A stretch of 64,000 bases of DNA from Hygrophila difformis. Its lineage: Eukaryota > Streptophyta > Magnoliopsida > Lamiales > Acanthaceae. Made by a program: the position numbers and the translations under genes. The notes under the pieces were generated by a model, which searched no databases, had not been told where the DNA came from, and was given only the letters and a program-made list of their open reading frames with translations. Position 1 is the stretch's first letter; each line of letters opens with the position of its first letter. Below are positions 1-10,602 of this stretch, piece by piece. The stretch spans positions 13,561,086 through 13,625,085 of the forward strand of contig JAOANR010000010.1 of NCBI GenBank assembly GCA_030278955.1, given 5' to 3'.

Positions 1-2435
1 AAGAAGTAAACGGGGAAGCTTCCGAGTACAGATTGGATTAAACAAAGGCGACCGGCTTGAGTTAAAAGTTTCCCCTGCCACCCCAACAGCCTACTCTCCA
101 TCTTGTCAAGGCATGGCTTCCAAATGTCCACTCCGTTAATTCTTCCCCCGATTGGCAAGCCTAAATAATTCATCGGCCAAGACCCCACTGCGCACCCAAA
201 TACTCCAGCTGCTTCATTCACAAGATCAGGAGAACAATTAATTCCGTATAGTCTGCTTTTTGAGAAGTTAATCCGTAATCCTGTTGCCAATGACAGGCAT
301 CTTAGGATTCTTTTAATAGAAACCACCTGCTGAATTAAGCCTTCACAAAACAACACCGTGTCATCCGCATATTGAAGATGAGTGATGACCGGTCCCCTAT
401 TTCCCACAGCCAGGCCAGTGTATAAGCCTAATTCCACCGCTTTCAAGATCAACCTGTTTAGAACTTCAGTCACAAGAACGAATAGATAGGGTGACAACGG
501 ATCTCCTTGGCGCAGCCCTTTATGCATCTTGAAAAATCTAGTTGGAGAGCCGTTCACCAACACCGCGGCAGAGGCTGACTTAACACAACCCTTAATCCAT
601 TTTATCCAATTCTCCCCGAATCCCATCGCTTCCATTACCCGGAACAGCCCTTCCCAGGATACGTTATCGTATGCCTTAGCGAAGTCTAGTTTCACAACGA
701 ATCCTCTACACCCAGCCGCTTTGTTTGACTGAATCACTTCCGACGCTATCAACACTCCGTCTAGAATTTGACGACCTCGTATGAAAGCCATTTGCGATTC
801 TCCTACCAAACCATCCAAAATCCCTTTCAACCTGATCGCCAGTACTTTAGCAATGATCTTATACACACTCCCCACTAATGATATAGGTCTATAGTCCCCC
901 TATTGTTCAGGCCTATCAACTTTAGGAATTAGTGCAATATAGGATCCACCTGCTTCTCTGGGGACCGTCCCATCCCGCTCCAGTGTCCTGAAAATGCACA
1001 TGATGTCCTCCTTAACCGATTCCCAAAACGTTTTAAAGAATCTCATGTTGAATCCATCCGGTCCAGGGGCTCTGTCACTCTCGCAACTCCATACTGCCTC
1101 TTTGATTTCTTCCTCCAAAAAACCTCTTTCAATCCAGCCTCTGTCTCTGTCGTCTAACCTGTTGAAACCAAGATTTTCTACAGAAAAAAGAACTTCCTTC
1201 TGCTGGACGAAAGCCGCCTGAAAGTATTCATAGGCCGCCTCTTTCAACTCCCCCGGGTCATCCACCATCCTACCCTCCCACCGCACAGCACCAATATAAT
1301 TCCTTCTCCGGTTAACAGCCGTCACAGCATGAAAGAATTTCGTATTGTTGTCCCCCTCCTTAAGCCACCTAATTCTAGACTTTTGATACCACCTCCTTTC
1401 TTCCGCCATATACAACTTCCATAACTCTCCTTTCTTGTCATGCCAATCTTTTTTAACCTCCTCGTTCCTGTCTTCTCCAACCAGCCTGTCTTCCAACTCC
1501 CCGATGTCCACTAGTAGACTCTGAATTCTGCGCTCCAAAGCTTTGGCCCCATACCCGTCCCACTCTCTAATATTTTGTTTAAGGCGCTTCAGTTTCCCAA
1601 ACAAATTAGCCCCCCCCCCTGTCCACGCCACTCCCTGGAGAATCACCTACCCACACATTCCGGACCAAATCCACAAAGCCATTCTCTTCCAACCAATAAT
1701 TATAGAACCGAAATGGTTTAGGACCACCCAATTTTTCACCAACTTCAAGGCTGACCGGGTAATGGTCAGACATGACCGAGTCACACCTTCGCTGAATCAC
1801 GACCTCATTCAAACAGAGCCATCCCGGAGAAATTAGGAATCTGTCTAACCTGCTGCATGCTCTTCCACCCCTCCCGTACCATGTGAACAACCCGCCATCC
1901 ATTGGTAAGTCCACAAGTCCCAAGTGATCAACCAATTCCTTAAACTCCCTAGTAGATCCCGAATCTACACTGTCTCCCACACGCTCCCCTTCCTGCAGGA
2001 CAGCATTAAAATCTCCATATATGCTCCAAAGGTCTTCGTTTCGTATATCACATTTGCTAGCCAACATCCTCCAAAATTCTGCTCTCTCCCTTCGATTATT
2101 CGGGGCGTGTACATTGAGAAGATTAACTGATTCAGACCAGCCACAAATCCTACCCTTTACCCAAATGTAGCCATGGTCTTTCTCCACTAACTCCAAAGAG
2201 CATCTGCTCTTGTCCCAAATTACAAGCATCCCCCCGCATTTCCATCCGCCGGTTGATAGCAGAACTCACAATCCCTCGAACCCCATAATCTAACTACCAA
2301 TCGTTCCCTAATTTCCCCCATCTTCGTCTCTTGACAGCTAAATATCATGGGTCTATATTTCCTACACAATCGCATAACAGCCCTCCTTCTCACACCACCG
2401 TTTAAACCCCTAAGATTGCAAGTGATGATCTTCAT
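1..2435 (-). pseudogene. LINE-A ORF2, endonuclease and reverse transcriptase, partial and broken
   Basis: The likely start is the ATG at 2435 (MKIITCNLRGLNGG), the usual N-terminus of an exonuclease-endonuclease-phosphatase domain. Endonuclease motifs seen are QETK, YGDFNAV and SDHYPV. The reading frame shifts at a six-G tract near 2225 and again at a nine-G tract (C on the plus strand, 1612-1619). A TAG at 900-902 interrupts the RT just before GDYRPISL. Beyond it the frame stays open to base 1 with RT motifs KLDFAKAYD, GLRQGDPLSPYLF and QYADDTVLF (plus-strand complement near 355-375). The RNase H and zinc-finger part lies outside the window. Catalytic residues look intact, so the loss of function comes from the frame breaks. 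Confidence 0.9.
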
Positions 2436-2493
2436 AATAATCAGAAACTCACAACCGCACACCAATCTCGCATCATAGAGCCAATCCTCCAAT

Positions 2494-4721
2494 TTATCCC
2501 TCCAGCTCCTCCCACACCCTCTGAACCGCCTCCTTTCTACTCTTCCGGCACCCCAAACCCAAATCCAGCGCCATGTCGAAAATTGCGTCTGCTTCAGAAA
2601 AGTCTAAGAGCCGCACCCCCTCTGGCGTCCGGATCGTTAACAATTGCAACGTGGCAAAACCACTCCCCTCACACCCCTGAGCCTGAACCCCTCTACCAGT
2701 CGCTGAGAAACCAACCACACCCAACTTTTTACCCTTCTTACGACCTCTACTCTTAGGTTTAGCCCTATCCATTAAGACCTTCGCCAAAGCCTCCTCTACC
2801 GCCACTAAATCGGGACAAGCCGCAAGTCCTGAATTCCCAGACTGCCTCATCGACCTCTCACACCCCGACACCTCCGCATTTATCAAAATTTCGCCCCCAT
2901 CCTCCCGAGCCTCATCCTCCTCCACAATAGGATCGAGCCCTACCCAATCTGCCCTCGACACCCGCTCCATCACCCCTAGCCCAACCCGACTACTCTCTCC
3001 CGGTTCTTCCGTCAGAATCCGCTTCGACAATCTCTCGATTTCTCTTTCAGGCAGCCTCTCAATTGTGCATCCTCCTATATTATGTACTGTTTCGTCTAAC
3101 TTTTTCAACCCCCCGCGGAGTGAGTCTCCCTGCCTCATTCCCATTTGGGCTTCCTTCCTAATATTTTGGTTATGGACGCAAGAAATGGGCCGAACACATG
3201 TCTCAACAAGCCCACTACTCCCATTTTTCCCAGCTAAAATCGGCCCAGTGGAACCTAATCCCAAACCCGAACCACCCTGCTGTCCATTGGGAATCCCAAG
3301 GTCTTCCATATTGATTGCTTGCGGCCCATCAATAAGGTGTGCCTTCCCACTGTGTCCACACAATCCCGCCTCCTTCTCCCTACCATCTTCTTGGGATAGC
3401 TGTGCGCCCTCCACTTTATCGAAATCACTCAAGTGCTCTACCACCTTTTGGAGATTACTGCATGCCCCATTAATAATCCTAGGAGACCCTTCCAATCCCC
3501 CAGTCTCGATAGACCCGGACTTCATTTCCACGTCCCCTTCCTCCATTGGAGACACTACCTCTTTCTCCGGCGTTGCCACCACCGTCTCTTCGACAAATGA
3601 TACCTCTGCCAGCTCTTCCTCCTCCTCATCCCATGAATCCTCTGCAACCATTACTGGATCACTGAAGATTACTGCAATTCTAACATTCGAGACAAACCTG
3701 CCCACCTTCACTGCCAGCTTCAATGGAACAGTGCTATGCTCGTGAATAGCAACTAATATCCTGGCACGATCCAACCTTTGTTTCTCTTTTGTTTCTGTAT
3801 CAATGCGCACCAAAGACCCCCAGCCTCCAACTATTCTTCTAAAGTTCTCAACACACCATGCATTATAGGGCAATCCATAAACTTGAATTTGTCTCTGATC
3901 TCCAGATTGTTGAATATAACAACCATCAATTGACCTCCACCATATTTCATCTCCCCGTAATCCTTGTACATGCGTTGCATCCAATCTTGGAAGTCCGCCA
4001 CCGCTTCCAGGTTTCTAATTTTTACTACCACTGATCGGCTCAGCCATTCATCAGCATCTCTGTCTACTACCAGGTGGACAGCCTCCCCCGACCTGCCTGT
4101 CCTATCGTAAGACTTCCTGCTCCCAAACCCCTTGAGAACTTCAGCAAACGTCCTCTCATCTCTCCATGCACCAGCAATGCTCAACTTCCTTGTCATCCGC
4201 CCTCCATCATCGTTAGACTCCCTAGTCCCTCCTACCTGATGCTGCTTCCCACCTATTCCTTTCCCATCCTCCTTCCTACTACCGTATGGCGTGGCCCAAT
4301 TCACCCTCAGTCTTTTATCATCCCAACCATATCCATTCAGTTGTCTGATAACATTCTCCGCTTCAGCTTTATTTGCGAACCTGAAGAAGCCAAATTTGAC
4401 GCCGTTTTCCGGCCATCTTCTCGATGGGAAAAACCAGTCGCACACCTTGGCCACTGTTTCCACTTTCTTGTATACATCAGCACATGCAGTCTGCGCCGGG
4501 ATGTTACCCACATAGATCCCGAACAGCTTCCTTGCTTTCAGGCGCCAGACGTTTTTCACAAGGTTGTTTCCATTCTTGTTCCTAAATGCAAATCGGCCAT
4601 TCACCTCCACCGGTCCCTTTCTCCAGCCCCTACGTCTCCACTCTGCCCCAACCCCGTTCTCAAAGTCTCCAGATGAAGCCCCCACAGCTCCGCCACCTTG
4701 CGAACCCTTCACCGCCGCCAT
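2494..4721 (-). pseudogene. LINE-A ORF1, RRM-containing RNA-binding protein, frameshifted
   Basis: The start is the ATG at 4721. From about residue 66 there is an RNA recognition motif: RNP2-like GIYVGNIP and RNP1-like KFGFFRFA are both visible. A DUF4283-like stretch follows (SRSVVVKIRNLEAVADFQDW). The first frame stops at 3831, and the correct continuation is in another frame (2494-3984) beginning around VYGLPYNAWCVENFRRI. Against LINE-C, about 20 residues are missing at the junction, so a deletion broke the frame. The C-terminal half is acidic and low complexity and ends with a basic patch (KSRGRKKGKK). Such ORF1 proteins bind LINE RNA and form the RNP; that role is inferred from the family. 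The stop lies 58 nt before the ORF2 ATG. Confidence 0.85.
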
Positions 4722-4745
4722 TAACAGTCCTTAGACTCAAGATAC

Positions 4746-6884
4746 AATAAGAAATGTTGTCTACAATGAATATGCAACTAAGATGGATTAACTCAAGATG
4801 AGTGAAACTAATAGTTAATTGAATGAATTAAATAAATATAAAATTAAAAAATTAACTATCCATATTCTATTTTACTTTGGTTATCATTATTAATATAATC
4901 AAATTCCCTTATGGTGGATTTGGATTGAAAGACTTTTGATTTGGATGAAAATTGAGAAATTGACTTTTTCTATTTTAAATTAATATACTATTATTTGTAT
5001 TTTATGCTTTTTCCTCCAATGAACTTTGAAATATGGTGAATAAAGTATTTTAAAACAAAGTATTTTAAATACAATATGGTGAAATATGGTGAAATTATAT
5101 TGCAAAGTTTCAAAATCCAATCATATCGTTTGTCTAATTTTTACCAGTATTCTAATTTGAAATTCCGAATCCTCTAACATCCCTTTTCCCTTAACTAAAT
5201 TGGGCTATTTTTACCAATATCCTCTAAATCTCTTTTCAAGTTCAACAATATATACATTGAGTTTCGAAAGTATAAAATTTATTTTAAACTTGAAGATCAA
5301 TTCCAAGTTTAATTTATACAAATTTCACCTCATTTTATGTATTTGATTTTGAATTCTATGAAATATTGGATACAAAAAATATTCCCCAGGACTTAAAATA
5401 TAAACAATAGAAAAGTTAGAAAAGTTCACGTACTAAACAACCATGAAACTCCTACATTTTTGTAAAGCTATTTTGGAAATAATACACAGACTTTTTGACA
5501 TTATCGAAAAATGAATTGATTGACCCATTGTTTGGCTGTGTCGAGACTTTTCCAATGCAAGGCTTCAATTAGATTGAAATTTAAATAATATAGGTACTTA
5601 ATGATGATATACACATTGGAATCCATGTTAGAGGAGTTTGGTAGAGTTAATTTAAACTACTTTTTGCTGCCACTTCTTATTTTTTAAAAAAAATTAAATA
5701 AACATATTTATATCAGTCTTCACATTACGAGGTTTCCTTCACTACTTTCAAGATGATAATGTTTATTAGGGTGTTTACTAGCACAACTCTATTTGTAATA
5801 CGTTTTCTAATAAATTGATCATCTACTTATATAATTTAAATTTACATAATAATTATAAATTTATAATTTAATTTTTTAAGAAGTGTTTACTTCTTGCAAC
5901 TACTACTTTTTTTTAAAAAAAAAAAGAAAGAAGAAAAGTAGGGGGATGAGATAGAGAATGAAATTTAATGTGATTTTTTGGTATTAGGAAAAAATAAATA
6001 TTTTCTTGGAACCCGAAGAGATATTTAATCATTCTATTACTCATCATTAAAAAGACATTATACTCTGAATATAATAGTATCTAATTATTTTTATAGATAG
6101 GACATTAATTAAATATATAGTAGTTATTACATGCATTAATTGTATTAAATATTTTAATGTTCATTGTATCGGTTCCATAATAATTCAAGATAAAGACACA
6201 TTACTCCCTCTATTAGGATCTAAAGAACTTGCTAAAGGATCGGAAAAAAATTACTCCAATCTGTACATACATATATACGGTTACTAAAATAAAAGAGGAA
6301 CTCATGGTTTTTGATCTCAAGTAGCGTATTCTTATATTCTATACCACTAGGAAGGTTCTATCAACCGCCTCCTGATTCAGATTCCGAACTGGTATTAAGA
6401 GGTCGTATCTTTCTATGGGAATTATTATTATTATTTTTTAAATAAATATGGCCAGAGGGCATATTTTGTTGTCTTTGTCCTTCTTATAAATTTTTTTTTT
6501 ATATATACTTATTTCAAAATTTATATGGTTTGGTACTAATTTTAAAATTTTTATACAGTTGGTGTATATTTGTAAAAAGTTGCTCTTTAATTTATGCTAT
6601 AAGCAATAGTCATAACAAATTTTATTTCATATCATATAGTTGTCTTTTTTTTTTCTTTTCAAAACTGAATATTTTTAATCAATTTCATATATAACCATAT
6701 CTATTACGCGAGTTTAAAAAGATTTTATATATTTCAGACAAAAATAATAATTTTAATGAACCTCTTATTTTCTATGCAGAGAAAGATATTATTGGACAAT
6801 CATCACGCTCCTAATTATAATTAAATTCATTTAAAATTATGTGAGGACATTATTATTCAATTCATGCAATCAATAATAGTTATA
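4746..6884. other. AT-rich non-coding DNA
   Basis: No open frame of note and no element with recognisable ends. It holds A/T homopolymers (for example near 5908-5930) and degenerate AT-rich sequence. I see no promoter or RNA gene that I could defend. Confidence 0.6.
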
Positions 6885-6886
6885 TA

Positions 6887-7148
6887 CTTTCTCTGTTTTT
6901 TTAAAGATTGCTACAGACCCACCCAGCACGCAGTCTAATGCATATTTTAAACCATTAATAACTCAAATTCGGTACAATTAAAATTTTTAAAAGTTCGATA
7001 TTTAAAACTACAAGACGAGACGAATCTGACAAGATCTCACTTTGTTATATTTTAACTTATATAAGCATGATAAAACTTTAAGTCAAAATATATAAGTGAA
7101 AAGTAGCGTTTGTCAAACCGTAGCTAACAAAACGAAAAATGGATGAAG
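6887..7148. mobile_element. Stowaway-like MITE (Tc1/mariner), TA target
   Basis: Begins CTTTCTCTGTTTTTTTAAAG and ends with the imperfect inverse (AACGAAAAATGGATGAAG), flanked by TA on both sides (6885-6886, 7149-7150). The internal segment around AAGACGAGACGAATCTGACA is the reverse complement of the core of the MITE at 28976-29235, so the two are one family in opposite orientation. No coding capacity; mobilisation would need a mariner transposase in trans (family knowledge). Confidence 0.7.
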
Positions 7149-7150
7149 TA

Positions 7151-7609
7151 TAAAAGAAATTTGAGACATTTTTTTGAGATAATAAGTGGACGTATCCAAA
7201 ACAAAATTCGAGATAATAAATTATTATTTATAGTTCTCATAAAAATGAAGTCTGAGCAATAATAATCTCATTCTACATATATAGAGTAGTCTTTGCATAT
7301 TGAAATTCATTTTCATAAGAAAAGGTAGTTCTGAGGAAGCCATGACAGTCATCGGGTGACAAACTTCACTAAAATGTACATACTAAAAATTAAATTACAT
7401 ACACTCCTGAATTTTATTTACCTAAATTGCTAATTAAATTTTTTAAATATGATAATATTTTCTAAATTAATAACTGGAAATAATCATTTTGTACAGTAGT
7501 AAACTCTATTTTAAATTAAATGATGTAATTTAAAAATAAGGTGAAATAATTATTCTAAAGTGTATCCAATATGTTCCTATGGTATATTTTATTAATTGAA
7601 AGTGTTTGT
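7151..7609. other. AT-rich non-coding DNA between two MITEs
   Basis: Nothing recognisable. The stretch separates the Stowaway-like MITE from the hAT-type MITE. Confidence 0.5.
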
Positions 7610-7617
7610 AAGTTAAG

Positions 7618-8375
7618 TAGGGCTGGACAAATTCGCCGAAAGCTCGGTATACCGATCGTACCATATCGAAAAATATCGAAAATACCGAATTTGATGGTAT
7701 ACCGAAATTTTTGGTACGGTATATCGCTGTGCCGAATTTTTTTGGTATGGTATCGGTATCAAAATATAAGAGATTCGATATACCGAAAATACCGAAATAC
7801 CGACATAATATATATAAATATGTTATAAAATATATATACAATTACATATTTTAAAAATAAAAAATATATATATTACATTACATATTTACTACTAAACTCC
7901 AAAAAAAAAATCTAGTTAAGGCCCAAGCCTAATTTCAAATAACCTCAAATTAAGTTTGTATTTTTTATTAAGGAAACCCTAATTCAAAATTCAACTCAAG
8001 GTCTCACGGTCACCGCCAAACTGCCAAAGTTTCTACTCCAGTTCCAAGTACTCCTCAATCCTCAATGTCACACGATATCAAGTTAATTTAAAACACTATT
8101 GATGTTTTTTTTAAATCTTAATTACATTATTTTTTAAATTATTTTATTTGCAATTAATTAAAACTATTATATGAAAATTTTTGTTCGTTGTCATAAATAA
8201 TTTTATATTGGTATATCGATAATACCGAACTTTTATGCCGAATGTTTCGGTATACCGAATACTGGTATACCGAATTTATGGTATGGTAATGGTATTCATT
8301 TTTCATATACCGATATTCACGGTATGATAACGGTATGAGTGAAATTTTTCGGTATGTCGTGCCGGTCCAACCCTA
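7618..8375. mobile_element. Non-autonomous hAT-type element with perfect 8-bp TSD
   Basis: The left end TAGGGCTGGACAA and the inverse of the right end, TAGGGTTGGACCGG, form short terminal inverted repeats. The identical octamer AAGTTAAG flanks the element at 7610-7617 and 8376-8383, exactly the duplication length of hAT transposons. Both subterminal regions are dense in GGTATACCGAA-like words in both orientations, a plausible set of transposase-binding sites (inference). Size is 758 bp. Short ORFs across the left end (7530-7841, 7571-7828) are by-products of this low-complexity sequence. There is no transposase, so it would be moved in trans. Confidence 0.9.
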
Positions 8376-8383
8376 AAGTTAAG

Positions 8384-9347
8384 TGATCAACTGGGATAAA
8401 AATGGATTTTCCATATATAATTGAGCTTGAATATTTTAATTAATTAGTTTGTGAAATTGGGCTTCAAAGCACTTCGGCCTAATTATTTTCATAATTTTTT
8501 TTCCAAATAGCTTAACTTACAGCAGAAGTTGATATATCATTATTGGTAATTTAATTTTTGATATACCTGGCATTTACTCCATTAAAGTAACTAATTTTTG
8601 TTATTGGCATTTTTGATATATTATACGAATTATAATTTTAAATCTATAATTTAACTATTTACTATATAATTAAAGAAATATAAAGAATATGATTATATAA
8701 AAAAATGACTTTTTCAAAAAAACAATTGGACCTGGGAATTGGAATGAAGTAAAAACTATTCTCTGTTGCCTTAATCCAATTATTAAGGATTTCCTTATAT
8801 TTATGCGTTTTTTTTCTGTAGTTCATCTGTGAATTTTGTTGCAGCGTCTACATCTGACATTCTTTAGGTGCGCACTCTAAAAAGTTGATAACTATGAGAA
8901 ACATCTCTTTACCGTTTAAAACCTGTGCACCATGTAATTATGATTACGTATATCAGATAATTAATAAATAATCCTTCATACATTTGTTTGTGGCGTGTGT
9001 GAAATACCATATTACATGAATAGGGTTAAGGGGGTATGATGGATGGTGTATTGTTTAGTTAGAAATTTGTAAAATAATATACAATTGCATGTAGTTGTCA
9101 ATAGGGTTGTAAACAAAACAAAATCGAACCGAATATTGTAATATCCAATTTGATTTGTTAAACTTTACGAATACTATCGAATCGAATTATTCTATAAGGT
9201 GATTATAAATACCTAAAAATAATTTTTAATTATTGAACTTAAATATTTAATTCAATTTATATATCAAATTTAGCATTTTAATATATCATATATAAATATG
9301 TTTATATTAATTAGTAACTATAGTCATTAAAAATAAATATAGGGTGT
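8384..9347. other. AT-rich non-coding DNA
   Basis: No gene seen. A phrase of about 40 bp (GTGTGAAATACCATATTACA and following, near 8997) recurs at about 9346, which is the first member of the repeat cluster to the right. Confidence 0.5.
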
Positions 9348-9830
9348 GAAATACTATATTACATGAATAGGGTTTAGGGTGTTCGACTGGTGATCATCTT
9401 CGGATTCAATGCCATTGGACTTCTCAAAATTTTATACTAGAATGAAATGGTAAAACATAGATTTTATATGTGACATACTTTTGAAAGTAATGTTCATTCA
9501 TGTATGCAAGTAATTCGACTGGCGATCATCTCAAATGAAATTGAAATTCCAATGAGATCATGGGGGGTGTTCGACTGTCAATCATCTTATCAATGCAATT
9601 TGACCAGACCATTTTGATTAATACAATTGGGCTTCTCGAAATTTTATAATATAAGAAAATGATAAAACATTGATTTTATATGTGGCATGCTTTTGAAAGT
9701 ACTGTTCATGTAAGCCAATAGTTGGATTTTTTATTTTAAATCAATACATATGATAATGAGATCACCAGGGGAGTGTTTGACTGGTGATCATCCATTGTTT
9801 GTTGTTTTGTTTAGACACGACGGTTGACAT
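9346..9830. repeat. Degenerate direct repeats, unit roughly 200 bp
   Basis: The phrase TTCGACTGGTGATCATC and variants recur near 9379, 9513, 9567 and 9774. A block of about 85 bp (GGGCTTCTCGAAATTTTATA to TTTTGAAAGTACTGTTCATG) near 9622-9710 is repeated in diverged form near 9408-9495. This looks like a decayed tandem array; origin unknown. Confidence 0.6.
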
Positions 9831-9886
9831 GTCAATTATGTGTACGTTTTGAATGTTAGATGTAAAACCTTTGATGCTAATGTTGT

Positions 9887-10061
9887 CTCAATCCGACAAT
9901 AGTGTGAAAAAATGTCTTCGAGGGTGAAGTATTGACTGACATTATATTGGTTCCGATACGAATGGGAAAAAATGTCATGGGGGGTGAAGTATTGACTGGA
10001 AGTACATTGGTTCCGACAAGAATGGGAAAAAATATCCTGCGGGGTGAAGTATTGACTCGAG
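9887..10061. repeat. Three tandem copies of a 60-bp repeat
   Basis: The phrase AATGTC(C/A)T(G/C)(G/C)GGGTGAAGTATTGACT recurs at about 60-bp spacing, three times, each followed by ATTGGTTCCGAC/ATAC. A minus-strand ORF (9836-10075) shows the repeat as SQYFT..DIFSH units. The ORF exists because 60 is a multiple of three; I do not take it as a gene. Confidence 0.75.
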
Positions 10062-10252
10062 AAAGTAGTGGACAAATAGTGCTTATTCCACGATTAATTT
10101 GACCTTATTTGATCATAGAATACCGTTTAAATTTTCAAGAAGTCAATTTCCACTAATTATTTGTTATGCTATGACTATCACAGGAGCCAATGTCAATCTC
10201 TAAAGCATGTTTCATTTAAAATTCTTAAATATTGGAATAATAAATAAAATTC

Positions 10253-10503
10253 TTTAGAATTGTGTTGCGTGTGAGAAGAAAGTCCGATTTGATTTTTTTT
10301 TTGTGTAAAATCTACAGTCGTCGGATGGAACAAATCCATGGATAATGTTGTGCGATGTTATTGAACATTTATTATGCTAACATATAAATTATATCTTGAC
10401 TGTAGGATCTAATAATAATCTTAATTACATAATATGTTTTATATGAACATATAAATATATTACTCCCGATATTACATCCCCGTGGGTACCGCGGGTGGGC
10501 TGG
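10253..10503 (+). mobile_element. Helitron-like 3' terminal fragment, diverged
   Basis: The sequence from ACAAATCCATGGATAATGTT through CATATAAATTATATCTTGAC to ATTACATCC resembles, in order, the last 300 bp of the Helitron ending at 21622. It finishes in a GC-rich hairpin (CCCGTGGGTACCGCGGG) followed within about ten bases by CTGG, which fits the CTRR rule, although the next base is C rather than T. I read it as a diverged terminus of a related Helitron. The limits are approximate. Confidence 0.5.
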
Positions 10504-10602
10504 CTACCTTAACAAGGTCATAGTTACTGAGTTGACTACCTTAAGAGAGTCATAGTTACAATATCTTAAGAGAGTCATAGTTAAAATAATTTTTACTCAT
10601 GG

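Larger units (their letters stand above)
1..4745 (-). mobile_element. LINE-A: L1-type non-LTR retrotransposon, 3' part beyond window
   Basis: A minus-strand LINE whose 5' end lies near 4722-4745 and whose 3' end is cut off by the window edge. ORF1 (4721-2494) carries an RNA recognition motif; ORF2 (2435 to beyond base 1) carries an AP-type endonuclease and reverse transcriptase. It matches LINE-C at 46779-53531 in gene order and protein motifs, so both belong to one family. It is dead: ORF1 has a frame break near 3900, and ORF2 has two frame breaks at poly-G tracts (near 2225 and 1615) and an in-frame TAG at 900-902. No target duplication can be tested because the tail is outside the window. 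The exact 5' boundary is uncertain. Confidence 0.9.

Noticed and set aside
3065..3745. 226-aa plus-strand ORF rich in Ser/Pro
   Set aside because: Antisense shadow of the LINE-A ORF1 acidic region.
6200..6280. Stowaway-like ACTCCCTCTATTAGG end
   Set aside because: No inverse partner with a TA flank could be found within several hundred bases.
7530..7841. ORFs on both strands across the left end of the hAT-type MITE
   Set aside because: They cross the element boundary and follow its low-complexity words.
9836..10075. 79-aa ORF with SQYFT repeats
   Set aside because: By-product of three 60-bp tandem repeats; no other support.
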